Below are positions 22,001 to 34,574 of a DNA stretch of 64,000 nucleotides, piece after piece. Positions within the stretch are counted from its first letter, which is position 1. Each line of letters opens with the position of its first letter. Both the position numbers and the translations under genes were made by a program. The notes beneath the pieces were generated by a model that had not been told where the DNA came from, ran no database searches, and worked only from the letters and a program-made list of their open reading frames with translations. The stretch covers positions 78,889,320 through 78,953,319 of the forward strand of contig CM043702.1 in assembly GCA_023935145.1 (NCBI GenBank), read 5' to 3'. This stretch comes from Bretschneidera sinensis (lineage: Eukaryota > Streptophyta > Magnoliopsida > Brassicales > Akaniaceae).

Positions 22001-24526
22001 AGACTCCAAAATGGCATTTACTTCCTCGAGTAACTTATCTAAACCCAAGTCCTCTCCAAAGTGAGCAAAGCATGCCTCTATGGGATTCTCAATGCTTGAT
22101 TCATCCACAGTATCCTCAAGAATCTCCTCTATCAAGCATACATCTCTCACTTCATCATATTCCAGTGGTTGCCTAGTGATATCAAAAATGTTCAACTCCA
22201 CTGTCATATTTCCGAAGGAGATCTTCATTACCCCTGTCCTACAATTGATTAGGGCGTTAGCCGTGGCTAAGAATGGTCGCCCTAGAATCACCGGTATTTT
22301 AATCCCTACATTCTGAACCGGCTCTGTGTCAAGCACAATAAAATCCACGGGGAAATAGAACTTATCCACTTTTATCAAAACGTGCTCAACTATCCCCCGT
22401 GGTCTTTTCACTGACCTGTCAGCTAATTGAAGCGTCGTGGATGTGGGCTTTAATTCTCCTAACCCCAACTGCACATAGACTGAGTAGGGTAGAATATTCA
22501 CACTCGCTCCTAGATCCAAAAGGGCCCTCTCAATATGGCTGACTCCTATCGTGCAAGAGATGGTAGGACACCTCGGGTCCTTATACTTGATGGGTAGCTT
22601 ACACTGAAGGATTGAACTGACCTGCTCGGTCAAAAATGCCTTCTTTGGGACATTCATCCTCCTCTTGATAGTGACCAAGTCCTTTAAAAACTTGGCATAT
22701 GATGGCACTTGATGGATGGCATCCAAAAATGGGATATTGATTTGGACTTGCTTGAATACCTCCAGAATTTCCTCATACTTCCCTCCTTTCTTGGGCGACT
22801 GCAATCTCTTGGGGTAGGGCGCTCTAGGTACAAACGACCTAGGAGGGTCTTTTTCAGTAGGTGTGGCTGTAGATGGCTCAGCATCTCTCTTCTCTGTGTT
22901 GCCACTCCCTTGCCTTTGCTGCATTGCAGGGCTCTCTTCCACTCGATTGTCCACTTGTCTCCCAGACCTCAGTGTGACAATCGACTGTACTTGTTCCTCC
23001 TCGTGCGTAGGAGTTGATGAACTCTCAACCATAAATTGCCCTTTTGGGTTTTGCACGGGCTGACTGGGGAACTTTCCTTTCTCTCTCTCACCCAAGTGAC
23101 TTGCAATTTGCCCTATTTGACTCTCCAGTTTGGCAATTGCTTGGGTGTTTACCACTGTTGCACTCCTCATATCACTCATATTTTGGCTAGTCGCCTTCAT
23201 GAACTTCTTAAGGGTGTCCTCAAGCGACTGTGAAACTGGCGCTGGTGTTTGGGTGGGTGCGTGGTAAGCAGGTGAAGGTGCTGGATGGGCAGAACGACCA
23301 TGATTAGGAATTTGTGTTGCAAATCCGGGAGGATATTGATTTTGAGCATGATGAGAGGCTCCTCCCTGATTCATTGGTTGGTTCTGCCTCAATGAAAAAT
23401 TTGGGTGGTTCCGCCACCCTGGATTGTACGTCTCGGAGTACGATCCATTTGACTGCCTTCGAAAGTCATTAAAAGCATTTACTTGTTCCATAGGATAGTC
23501 GGCACAAGCCGGCAATGATGGGCAATTCTGTGCTAGATGCATGGGACTAGCACAGACGGAACAGCTTTCAACATTGAATGTGTTGGCAGCATTGATGGAT
23601 TGGCTCACAGTGAGAGCGTCAATCTTCTTGGTGAGGGCATCTAACTTTATCCTTAAATCAGCGTCCTCCCTGACCTCATAGATGCCTCCCCTCTTAGGAG
23701 CACGAATGGACTTATCTTGACAGCTTGAAAAATCCCACTGCTGTGAGTTGTCGGACAACTTGTCCAATGCCATGTATGCTTCATCTCCTGTCAGACTCAA
23801 GAATGCCCCCCCATTCATAGACTCGATCATGCTACGGTTGGGTTGAGTCAACCGTTGGTAGAAGAATTGAACGAGTCTCCACTTCTCATATCCATGTGGA
23901 GGGCATCTGATCAGTAACTCTTTAAAGCGCTCCCAGCTTTCAGAGAACTTCTCATCCTCGTCCCGAGTGAAAGAGCTAATCTCCTTTCGGCACTCATTCA
24001 CTCTAGACATTGGGAAAAACTTATGGTAAAATTTGCTAAGCAGGTTTTCCCAAGATGTAATAGACCCGGACGTGTTGGAATCCAACCACGCCCTAGCTCT
24101 ATTGTGAAGGGAGAAAGGGAAGAGTTGAAGATGGACTGACTCCCCAGAGAAGTTCTGGAATTTGAATGTAGCACAAATGTCTTTGAACTTCTTCACATGA
24201 CTATAAGGATTTTCAAGATCTAAGCCATGGAATGAGGGTAAGAGTTGGATAACATGTGGCTTCAAATCAAAGTGTGTGGCATTGGTTGGTGGCAACACTA
24301 TGCAGGAAGATGAGTTAGTCGCAACGGGTGCGAACAAATCCCTAAGGGATGTAGTAGAGTCCACGTTCCAAGCTCTAGGTTGCTCTACATGTTCAGGATG
24401 ATTAAAATTTTCTCCCATCTCAACAGTTTCTCTCTCAACTAGTGCTCTTTTCTGCCTCCTAAGAGTTCTTTCTAAGTCGGGATCTAAATGTGTCAAGTCT
24501 AAGTTCAAGGATCTCCAACCAAGCAT
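19040..24526 (-). pseudogene. B1 gag-pol polyprotein, Athila type, three in-frame stops
   Basis: One minus-strand frame runs about 1830 codons. The chosen start, MLGWRSLNLD (ATG at 24524-24526), matches the start of B2 gag; the frame is open a little further upstream. Gag core (LHNRARAWLDS, FSESWERFKELL) is followed by an intact zinc knuckle CSVCASPMHLAQNC, then protease with LLDLGASVNILPYS. RT has CFLDGYSGYNQ, MPFGLCNAPATFQ and catalytic FMDDFSIFG; RNase H has FEIMCDASDYAVG, STTEKELLAV and IYSDHAALKYL. Integrase keeps the HxxxH/CxxC pair (HACGGH, CISCERC) and D, D, E in [16 protein letters not shown] and GQVEISN. Stops lie at 21683-21685 (TAA; Q in B2), 21080-21082 (TAA) and 20279-20281 (TAG). 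There are no frameshifts. It is therefore a recently disabled copy, or one that would need stop readthrough. Confidence 0.95.
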
Positions 24527-24670
24527 ACACCAACAGAAAAATAATGAGATACTAACCAGCAGAAGCAACAGAATAAACCAAAAACAAAACTCAATTTTTT
24601 TTTTTTTTTAAAACTAACTAGTAGAAAAATAAAATCAATTCAGACAAAAAATTTTCACAAACCAAACAGT

Positions 24671-24688
24671 TCCTCGGCAGCGGCGCCA
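24671..24688 (-). other. Primer-binding site of B1
   Basis: The complement reads TGGCGCCGCTGCCGAGGA, matching the tRNA-Asp 3' end with two mismatches. It lies six bases from the 5' LTR. Confidence 0.88.
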
Positions 24689-24694
24689 AAAACT

Positions 24695-25922
24695 TCTTGT
24701 GAGTTTTAAATTACTCGCAAGCGCACGAGTCGTTTGCAATATAGTGTGTGCAAGTGCGAGGTCGAATCCACAGGGAATTGCGTTGTGAAAGTATATTTTC
24801 AATCTAAACTAACTCTATCTTAACCTAGTTCTGAATTTTGAATGATAATTTGCAAAACAAATTAAAACTAAATTAAATTGATTTTAAAACTAATAATAAA
24901 AAGCACTAAGGTTTTCGAATCCACCCCACCGAAGTTAAGCATACATGTTCTAAAAATATAGCCTATCAAAACATTCAATGAATCCAACTATAAGACAAAA
25001 AACAAAGAATATTCCAACTAAACCAAAAGCACCCAATGTATCCGCTCTTAACAAATCACAAAGGGAATCCAATTTAATCGAAAAGCATTCAATGTATCCA
25101 TCAGATGAAACACAAAGAAAATCCGACAGACAATTTAAACTCAATCAATTATAAGATTAACTCAAATAATTGACAGAACATTTATACTAAAAATTGTAAG
25201 ATTTGTACAAGCAAATCTGAACTACTACGCCAAACAACGGCGGGGCTTCATCTTCAACCTTAGCTGAAGAGTCTAGCCACTCATAACTATAAAACTATAA
25301 TAAAAAGTGCTAAACATTTAAACTAAAACAACTGAATATAAAGAAATAAATAAACAACTTTACATGGGAGAAATTCCACTCACTAACGGGCGGCGCTTCC
25401 CCTCGTGGTAGCAATGCCTTCGAGACCCACCAGAATGTTGGCAGACGTCCACCGGTAAACACCAAAGTGGCTCAGGAATTGTACTATGAATTATGAAGCC
25501 AAATGATGTTTATATAGGGGAAGTCACGGAGCAAAATGGGTTACAGATTCGATGTGGGATACTGCCCGTGTGTGCTCGATCGCAGAATGGTGCGATCGAT
25601 CGCATGTCTCGTGCGCACGATCGCATGTGCGCTCGATCGCATGTCTGTTACGATCTATCGCAGACGCACTGAACAACGACTATTTCGATCTGGTATGTTG
25701 ACCTTGCGCTCGTTCATAGGCAGGTGCGCTCGATCGCATATCCCGTGCGATCGAGCGCAATGTCTCCAGAAGCTTCAAATCTCCTGAAATGCTTCATTTT
25801 CTCCACAAACCTGTAAAAATACAAAACACAAGAAAAACGTAAGATAAAGTAAAATACTACTAACTAAGAGCATAAAAAATATAAGTTAAGGGTCTAAAAT
25901 ATGCAATATTTAAGACTCATCA
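24695..25922 (-). repeat. 5' LTR of B1 (1228 bp)
   Basis: Collinear with 16469-17712. The inner terminus is mutated (TCTTGTGAG where the other LTR has TGTTGTGAG). The CGATCG array here has one 16-bp unit fewer than in the 3' LTR. Confidence 0.95.
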
Positions 25923-25927
25923 GTCAT

Positions 25928-26493
25928 CAAGATCTAAGGGTGGATATTGACCCTCAAGATTGGTCAAGAAGATGGTGCACTATATAAAAGGTCACCTAGC
26001 TTCAATCTCAACACAATACACAATTCACAAGTTAGAAACACAAAGTGATCATCATTCAACAGAGTTCTAGTGTAAGTGTGAGAGTGTAAAGACACAAAAC
26101 ACAGGAGAGGCATTAGAATAGATCTCATTGTAAAGGCTGGTCGTTTAGAGAAAGAGTAGAATAGATTGAGGATTCAAGGGACTTGTAAGTGGAATTTCCA
26201 AGGAGGAAATTCCAGGGAAACACAAGACCTTATCACTTTCTTCTTCTTCTTCTTTCTTTCTTCAAGAATAAGAAGGTTCTTAGAGGGGTTGTTGTAACTT
26301 GTAAGAACTTATTGGTTTAGTGCAGAGGGCTCGGAGTAGCTCACAGGGACGTAGGCACCTTACCGAACCTCGATAACAAATTGCTTGTTTTCTTTCTTTG
26401 TTTTGATTGCTATTTTATATTCTTTTCAAGTCATTCTAGACTTGGGTGATTAGGAAGATCACATTCTGGGCACATTAAGGTGGTTTACCAATA
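25928..26493 (+). repeat. 5' LTR of copia3, part 2
   Basis: It continues the LTR after the right GTCAT TSD. TATATAAAAG at 25981-25990 is the probable TATA box. The LTR ends TTTACCAATA, where the expected CA terminus is mutated to TA. Confidence 0.88.
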
Positions 26494-26494
26494 G

Positions 26495-26506
26495 TGGCAT
26501 CAAAGC
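26495..26506 (+). other. Primer-binding site of copia3 (degenerate)
   Basis: TGGCATCAAAGC differs at two positions from the tRNA-Met-complementary TGGTATCAGAGC. Confidence 0.75.
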
Positions 26507-26714
26507 TTGTATGGCTGGATATTGGAGCAAGACGACAAGAAACAAAGGCCAACTTCTTGGGTGATTCAAGAACGGAGGAAGATCAAGATCTGATCATGTT
26601 CTTGAGGTTGATTCAAGAACTGTATTAAGATCAATCTTAGATCATGTTCTTGAGATTTAGAAGTGTGGGAAAGCATTTGTGGGTATTGCCTAAATCTGGG
26701 ATTTTCTCCGCAAG

Positions 26715-28580
26715 ATGGGTTCAAACTTTCTTGTCGAGAAGTTTGATGGAAAGGGAGATTTTTCCCTTTGGAAGTGGAAGATCAAGGCTGTTCTTATGCA
26801 ACAGAAAGTGGACTTGGCTATTGGAGAAGATGACACTTTTCCAGCAAGCATTATGGAAGTCCATTGGATTGAGATGAAGAAGATGGCACATAGCACCATC
26901 TTCCTACACATGTCGGATAGTGTCACAAGGGAGTGCGGAAACTCGGAAGATCCAGCTGCAATTTAGAAGAAACTAGATGAGTTATTTCTTACCCAAACTC
27001 TCCCTAATAAGATTTTCTTCTTAAGAGTATCTTTGCTTTTAAAATGGATCCTAATAAAGAGTTGCAAGATAATCTTGATATCTTTAATAAACTAGTTCAA
27101 GATTTGGCTAGTTGTAGTATTAAATTCCCGGATGAACAATTGGCTGTTATGTTATTAAATTCTCTTCTTGATTGTTTTGATAGTTTAATTAATGCAATTG
27201 AATATGGAAGAGATACACTAACCAAAGAAATTATGGTCAATGCTATAAGGGCTCATGATTTCAAAGCCAAGAGTAAGGAGACATCAAGTGGGGAAGGGCT
27301 GTTCGTAAGAGGAAGGCCATTAACTCGGAATGGCAGTAGCATCCATGGCAACTACCAAGAGAAATCAAGGAGTAGAGGGCAAAGCCATGGAAGATCGCAT
27401 TCCAAACCGAAGTTTGGAGGGAAGCGATGCTTCTACTGCAATAAGGAGGGTCATTTCAAGAAAGATTGCAAGAAGAAGATGTTGGATGAGAGAGAAAGAA
27501 GCTATACCAATAATGGAAAGGCTTTGGTTGCCAAAGGAGAACAACAAGATAATGTTCTTGTTGTGTACTCAAATGTGAGTAGGAGGCATGGCAATGAGAA
27601 ATAGATCCTGGATTCCAGGTGCACTTATCACATGTGCCCTCATAAGAATTAGTTCAAGAATCTCAAAGAAACTAAGGATGGAAAGGTGTTCTTGGGGAAT
27701 GATACTTCTTGCCAAGTGAGGGGGATAGGAGACATCCAATTAAGGATGTTTGATGGAGTCACAAGGCTGCTGCGGAATGTGAGGTATCTTTCGAAGTTGA
27801 GAAGAAATTTGATCTCATTGGGGCAGCTAGATTCTATGGGATACACATGCAAGGCAGAGGGAGAAAAGATCAAGGTTACCAAGGGAACTTTGATAGTGAT
27901 CAAAGCAGCAATTAAAGACGGTCTCTATGAGATGATCGGAGAGACAGAAATCAAGGATCAAGCAGCAAGCTTAATGGCTAAGATGGATAAGGCAGCCCTT
28001 TGGCACACTCGCTTGGGACACATGAGCGAAAAAGGTCTACAAGTTCTCAGCAAGAACGGTATACTTGGTGGTGACAAAGTAGAGAAACTCAATTTCTGCG
28101 AGTGCTGCTTTCTTGGGAAGCAACACCGGGTCAGCTTCAACACAAGAGTGCACAAGTCTAAGGGGATTCTTGACTACATCCATGCGGATCTTTGGGGACC
28201 AGCAAGGACACCAACACAGGGAGGTAATGCTTACTTTCTGTCTTTAATAGATGATTATTCAAGAAAAGTTTGGGTTTATTTGCTTAGAAATAAATCAAAT
28301 GCTTTGAATAATTTTGTGGTGTGGAAAAAGTTGCTGGAGACTCAAACGGGTAGGGTAGTTAAGGTTTTTCGAACCGATAATGGCTTAGAATTTTTCAATA
28401 AGGATTTTGATAAATTCTGTGAATTATATGGGATTCTAAGACATAGAACGGTTGTGAAAACCCCTCAGCAAAATGGAGTTGCTGAGAGGATGAATAGAAC
28501 CCTTATGGAAAAGGTTAAGATCATGTTAATTGGGTCCGGTTTTCCAAAATATTTTTGGTGAGAAGCTATGTCTACAACTA
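26715..28580 (+). pseudogene. copia3 gag, protease and integrase segment
   Basis: The ATG at 26715 gives MGSNFLVEKFDGKGDFSLWK. A TAG in the AAIxKKLDELF segment (about 26966) and a shift near 27030 break gag. The zinc knuckle CFYCNKEGHFKKDC is intact (about 27427-27470). A TAG at about 27602 precedes the protease, whose motif reads LDSRCTYHMC (DSG to DSR). Integrase is open from 27686 and keeps TRLGHMSEKGL, CECCFLGKQH, HADLWGP, RTDNGLEF and QQNGVAERM, so all zinc and DDE positions are present. C1 interrupts it in the SGFPKYFW segment; 28576-28580 is the left TSD. Confidence 0.92.
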
Positions 28581-30129
28581 TGATGAGAGCTATAAAATGC
28601 ATCTTAATAAAACTTAATTGCTAGCATTTTTAGAGTTGATCTAGGTTATAATTGCACTTTTATATATTAATAACTCTAAAGAATCATTCCTAGATCACTT
28701 ATTTGTTTTGATGCATTTTCAGGTGTTTGGAGTCTAAAAGAGAGGGAAAAGCTACTGTTGAATAAAGCACAAAGATCTCATGCATATCAGAGTGAATGAG
28801 TGCTTTTGGAAGGACAAAATGAAGGGAAGAAAGTGTGTGTGCCGCGACTTGGAAAGGAGTTTCACAAAATTGCCAGAATTGCCCGTACATATCAATCATC
28901 TTTGCAAATTAAACTGTATTGATGCAGGAAGAATCATGAGATGAGCCATATATTCTTAGAAAGATCCGGAAGTCTATTTTCTGGAAAATTTTATGGCTCA
29001 TCAAAATGAGTTTTCTAGAGAAAGTTATGGCAGTTTTAGTAGACAAAGGTCAGGCCTCCAGAACAGCACCAGCCATCACCGCGGCCAGCACCGCGGTGCC
29101 CAGAAGCCTACATGTCTTGAACCATCAGCTAGCACCATTGTGCACCTAAGCAGCACCATGGTGACCAGAAGCTCATACAACCAAATCATACCCAGCACCG
29201 CAGTGCCCATAAACCAGCACCGCAGCGCGCACACAAGATTTTGTCTCCGAGTTATGACCTAATTAGGTTTTTGTTGCTTGTTTTAACCCTAGAACACCTT
29301 CGGAACCCATGTATTATAAATAGAACACTTAGGGTTGATAATAAATTATTGATTAGACACACAATTGAAGGCTGGAAAACTTAAGGGAGGCTGCCACACT
29401 CTCCCCCATGGCCAACTAATCTCCAAGCAAGGCGAAGGGATGAATCCTTAGGTGTAGTTGTTCTTACTTTCTAGTCTTGATTCGGTTGTAAAGATTTAAT
29501 GTTAAAACATTGTTTATGATTTATTCTTTGATCAAACAAGAAGAATTAGGGTTCACATGACAACTACACTTTTTATTCTTCTTATCTTAGACTTTCTTAA
29601 TCCGATGATTGCATGCTTCTTCTCCATATAAGTCTAGTCTTGCTCTTCTGATGTCAAGTTGCTCGGGTGTGATTGAGTCCGGTAGATTTCTCTTTTAGGG
29701 TTGTCCATTACTACAATATTGTCATGGTAATATATTGTCATTTCTTGATAACTTTATAGGATAGGTCATGTGTGCTTGAATCGAAATCAATGAGTTTTTC
29801 ATAAGCAATTACTTTAGGGTTTATATTTGTGCTTAATTGAATATTTGTCGATTACCTGTTTCGGATGTGAAACTTGCAATCGAGATAAAAACAGCTGAAT
29901 CTTGATTAGGTTAAGGCAATGAACTTAGGGAGGATTCCCGGACCCTTGTTGCTTCTCCATAATATATTAACATGACTATCTACACAATTACTATCAAAAC
30001 TTAAATTCTTTCATTTAGTCTTTACCATTCGTGTTCAGGTTTACCTTCTCTTGTAGTTAACTTCTTTCCCTGTGGAATTTACACCCCAAAGCTGTGCTAC
30101 AACAACCATGTATGTTTTGGGTGTAATCA
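28581..30129 (+). repeat. 5' LTR of C1 (1549 bp)
   Basis: It begins TGATGAGAGCTATAAAATGC and ends GGGTGTAATCA. TATAAATA is at 29315-29322. U3 carries the shared ~205-bp block (28851-29055) followed by a GC-rich cluster with CAGCACCGCGGTGCCC (about 29060-29235). Confidence 0.95.
28851..29055 (+). repeat. U3 module shared between families C1 and B2
   Basis: The block from GGAAAGGAGTTTCAC to GACAAAGGTCAGGC recurs at 34845-35049 (C1 3' LTR), 49036-49241 and 54793-54998 (B2 LTRs). By eye about nine in ten bases agree between C1 and B2, with one single-base indel. The relatives C2, C3 and B1 lack it. Confidence 0.85.
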
Positions 30130-30134
30130 AATTT

Positions 30135-30152
30135 TGGCGCTGTTGTCGGGGA
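30135..30152 (+). other. Primer-binding site of C1
   Basis: TGGCGCTGTTGTCGGGGA matches the tRNA-Asp complement with two mismatches, five bases after the LTR. Confidence 0.87.
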
Positions 30153-30344
30153 GACGCGCTTAAGTACAAGGAAGTTTGTCAACTTTTGACGTGACGGTAC
30201 AAGAGTTGTAAATAGTTTTTCTTTTTAGCAGTTGTAAAGGTGGTAACTTTGTTCCTTCTTTTAGCTTATTGCATTAATTTATTTTATTTTATCTTATTCT
30301 TTCTTTTTATAGTAATTTTTTTTCTTCGTTAACTTGTTTCTCAC

Positions 30345-32890
30345 ATGCACAAACATAGAGACGCTGTGGGTAGATTTTGTTGTAGGCCTATGTTAGAGTC
30401 AAAATTTAATTCTTTTTCAAAACCTTAATTTGACAATCTATCTAGTCCCGAAGAAATGAGTGAACATGAAAATCAACCCCTAGGACACTTAAGGATTACT
30501 TGCGCCCTAACCATACGGCCACACCATCGTGTATTATGTTCCCCCTTAATGTTCAACAACCTGATTTTAAGCCGGGCATGATCCAATTGCTACCAACTTT
30601 CCATGGGTTTGAGAATGAAAACCTTTATATCCATATTAGGGAATTTGAGGAAGTAGTAGCTGCTTTTCACAATAGGGCTGATATGGTAGACACCGTCAAA
30701 CTTCGGTTTTTCCTTTTTTCACTTAAGGAAAAAGCCAAGGCTTGGCTATACTCATTAAGGCCTAGGTCTATAGGTAGTTGGGATGAGATGACCCGAGTTT
30801 TCTTCCAAAAACAATTCCCAACCCATAAAACCAACAACCTCAAGAGACAAATCTCAAACTTTGCACAAAAAGAGAGTGAAACCTTATACCAAGTTTGGGA
30901 ACGTTTTAAGGACCTTTAGAATTCTTGTCCACACCATGAAAGTTGGCGGGTAGTTAGCTACTTCTATGATCGACTTCTAAGTAGGGAGAGGCAGTTCATA
31001 GAAATGATGTGCGATGGGGATTTTCTTCAAAAAGATCCCGACCAAGCTATAGATTTCCTAGATGACCTATCAGAAAAATCCTACACTTGGACAGGACCAA
31101 ATGCCATGGAAAGCACTAGGAGAAATCAACCCGCTGGGATTTATCAACTTAAGGAAGAGGATAACCTTAAAGCCCGTTTAGAGGCCGTAACTAAGGAAAT
31201 TGAAGCCTTAAAAACCAGAAATACGAGAGCCCCTGAACCAGTTGTTAGGGTAGAATCCTACGAGCCTTGTTTCATTTGTAATGGGGTAGATCATTTACCT
31301 AAGGATTGTCCAACTTATCTTGAGATGAAGGAAGAGCGTAATACTTTAGGTATACCCTTTAGGAAACCAGACTCACCCTACTCTAACACCTACAATCCCG
31401 GTTGGATGAATCACCATAATTTTAGTTGGAGATCCGATATGCAACCTCCTCCCCACTCTAGTACCCAACAGCAACCGGAAGCAACCTCATTTAATGCACC
31501 TTAACAATCTTTACCTTTGGAAGATATGTTTAAGTTATTTATGCAGGTACATGCCAAGAGTGTGGAAGATCAAGGAAAAATAAATCAACGGTTGTTAGAG
31601 GAACAACAAGCGATCAAAGAGGAACAAAAGGTAATAAAGAGTCAACTCACCAAGTTGACTAGCTTCTTGACGATTCAAAAACAAGGTCGCTTTCCTTCAC
31701 AACCACAACCTAATCCAAGGAGACAACATATGGCACAAACCTTCGGACCTGAAAATCAAAATGTTAGAGAGGTTAATGCCATAATCACCCGCAGCGGTAA
31801 GAGAATTGATGGGCCCACTCTACCATCAAATTTGAGCAATAAGGATGAAGCCCCCAAGGAACAAGAGGCTCATGATGACTATTCTCCACCTGTGCCTTTC
31901 CCTCAAGCACTCTTTAAGCATAAGGAGATAAATTTGGCATTAAAAGATGAGATCTTTGAACAGCTTCAGCATGTTAAAATTAACCTCCCTCTTCTTCATG
32001 TTATAAAACAGATCCCCAGCTATGCTAAAGTCATCAAGGATCTATGCACACTCAAGAGGAAGCACAATGTTAAGAAGACGGCATTCATAATGGAGCAAGC
32101 AAGTGCTGTAATTAACAGCAAGACACCACCCAAATATAAAGATCTGGGCTATCCAATGGTGGCTTGCCAAATTGGAAATAAACCTTGTGGCCAAGCATTG
32201 CTAGATTTGGGTGCTAGTGTGAACCTCATGCCATACTCCATGTACTTGCAGCTCAGTCTAGGTGAGATCAAACCAACCTCTGTGGTACTTCAATTAGCAG
32301 ATAGATCGATAAGAAAACCAAGAGGTATTGTAGAAGATGTTTTGTTGCAAATTGATAATTTCTACTATCCTGTTGATTTTTTGGTTTTAGATATTGTTTC
32401 TACTGTAAACACGGAGTCCAAAATTCCTTTGATACTTGGAAGACCATTCCTTGCCATCGCCAATGCCCTCATTAATTGTAGGAATGGCCTAATGACATTA
32501 TCATTTGGAAATCAGACTCTAGAGGTAAATGTTTTTCGAGTCTCAAAGCAGCCACATGAAGAGGATGAGTGTTTCGACACTTACATGGTTGATAAGCTTA
32601 ATTTGGAGGATGAGCACATTAAAGATAATTCTAACTCTTTGGAATCCCCTCCTAATAATTTCCAGTTCAATGATTCTTCAATTTATCCCCATGCTGTTAA
32701 TATTATTGATGTTTTTGATAAGACACAGGGATTTATTAAGAAATCTTGGCAACCATGCTTTGAGGAGTTGCTTGAGAGAAGCCACATGGATGCGGGAATC
32801 AAATACCCTACTGCTGATAGTAAATGGGTATCACAAAAAACACTTGAGCCACATGTGGTGGACTTTAAGTATTCCTTGCCAAAAGATTAG
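30345..32890 (+). pseudogene. C1 gag-protease reading frame, truncated before RT
   Basis: A likely start ATG at 30345 gives a leader peptide like that of C2 (HRDAVGRFCCRPMLES), with a shift near 30475. From about 30480 one frame continues to 32890 with stops at 30917-30919 and 31502-31504. Gag has MIQLLPTFHGFENEN, LKEKAKAWLYS and the zinc knuckle CFICNGVDHLPKDC. Protease has LLDLGASVNLMPYS and the conserved ILGRPFLA. The frame then jumps to DAGIKYPTADSKWVS, the segment just before RT in B1, and ends at 32890 after about 17 unrelated residues. Everything from RT to integrase is missing. Confidence 0.9.
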
Positions 32891-34559
32891 CATTGAGGCC
32901 ATTGAGTTGGAGCCTCATCTTCAGCACCACAATGAGGCCAGCAGTGAGAGTGGTGCAGTGTCTGACTGAAGACGTAAAACTTAGCGCTCATGGGAGGCAA
33001 ACCACAACATATCATTTTATTTTTATTGTTTTTCATATTTTTTTGTCTTGTTTATTATTATTATTTTGTTGTTTTCCAGTTTTACTTTCGTATTTCTTTT
33101 TCAGTGATAAATATACGAAGCAGTTCAAATGGTGGTGCACAATTTTCAGCTTCTGTGCACTTTTGGCTACAAAGGGTGGTTCCTTAACTTTTGGTTTTAC
33201 ATTGAGGACAATTCAATTTTTAAGTTGGGGGTGGAGGAAACATATTCCTATTTTTCATGTTTTTCATTGAACTGCTTGGTGTCATTTTCCTTTTTGTTTG
33301 TTTTTAGCATGCTTGGTGTTAACCTTAGAGTTTATTCACATGTCAATGATATGAACTTAATTGAGATAACATATAAAATTTAGAAGAAGTCAAATCTTGC
33401 TTCAGTTTGAGAATAATTTAAGTGTCGATCTTCATTTGGTTTGAGACTCTAGTTTGTGGTAAGATTGCATGATTAGTCTAAAACATCTAGAGAAGTTTTA
33501 TGTGTAATTATTTATAAATACTTTTGCGGTCTTAACAAGCTCTAGAACTTACTTGATAATCACTTGAGGTGAATTCCTAGAATGCACATTACTTAGGATA
33601 TGATATAGGCCATTTTTGGACCGTTTGAGCCTTTCGAACTTACCCTTGCAATATTCATCACTAGTCACCTGATTGAGCCTTTTCTTGAAAAAGAATTTGA
33701 GCCTTGTTTCTTTCAATAGCCCATTTACTCACCTTTATGAGCCTAAAAATATTTTATCCTTACTTTTATTTTAAAATAACTTAGTTATACACATTTGTTG
33801 AGAAGCACTTAAAAGGTGTAAGGATGGAAATATGAGAACCATAACCCAAGTACACTAAAGAAGATAAGTTGGAGATTATGGAAAAGAGTATAAAAAGAAA
33901 ATGAAAAAAATGAGGTGAATGGTCTTATGGCAAAATACAAAAGAAAATAAATTACGGAAAAGAAAGAAGAAAAAAAAAAGTGGTGACTTATTGAGAGATA
34001 TGCTCTTATAAAAAATGGTTGAAAGAGTTGGGTGTTGAAAATTATCCAGTGCTTAAAGTGGTTGTGTTTAAAACTAAAAGATTGAGTTCTTTTACTTGTG
34101 AATCCTTCCCATTCTTTCTTAACCTTTACCTTAGCCTAACGTTACAAGCTTATTAAAGACCTATTGATCCAATTTAGTGTGATTTTTTCTACAATAGTAG
34201 ACAGTGATTTGAAAAGTAAGCCTATGGAGCTTGATTTGTGATTGATGTCACGCAATTTAACATATTTTAGAGGCTAAGACTTGTATTCCTGAATGTTGTG
34301 CATAAAATCATCCGAGTGTTCGGATTAATGGATTGTGGTAAAATGGAAGTTAAGAGTCGATAACAATTTTAAGATTGATGTTTAGATTACTTTTGGACTT
34401 GAGTGAAATTTAATAATTCTATATGCTATATGTTAAGTGCAATTTTGAGACAAAAAGTGAATTACTCTTGGTTAACATTAGTATTGCTTTACTTTGCCTT
34501 GATTCCCACCATAGAATTCATCTATTGTTTTCGCTTGAATTGCTAGGGACTAGCAATAA
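32891..34559 (+). other. 3' noncoding region of C1
   Basis: It begins with a diverged post-stop block (32961-33000, GAAGACGTAAAACTTAGCG) and has one internal polypurine-like TTAAGTTGGGGGTGG near 33220. The remainder is AT-rich with no supported ORF. The hairpin units of A and B are not seen. Confidence 0.7.
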
Positions 34560-34574
34560 GCTAGTTGGGGGTTG
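34560..34574 (+). other. Polypurine tract of C1
   Basis: GCTAGTTGGGGGTTG immediately precedes the 3' LTR start TGATGAGAG. Confidence 0.75.

Larger units (their letters stand above)
16469..25922 (-). mobile_element. Athila-like LTR retrotransposon B1, nearly intact
   Basis: This 9454-bp element has LTRs of 1244 and 1228 bp, a tRNA-Asp primer site, a polypurine tract and perfect TSD GTCAT (16464-16468 and 25923-25927). It encodes gag, protease, RT, RNase H and integrase in one frame with only three internal stops. It is the only Athila-like copy here with a full pol, so B1-type elements are the natural candidates for supplying enzymes to A, B2 and C1. An envelope-like ORF, found in some Athila elements, is not seen in the 1.3 kb between pol and the 3' LTR. 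Confidence 0.97.

Noticed and set aside
21961..23233. Plus-strand ORFs over B1 gag-protease (for example 22709-23017)
   Set aside because: Shadows of the long minus-strand gag-pol frame, with no family similarity.
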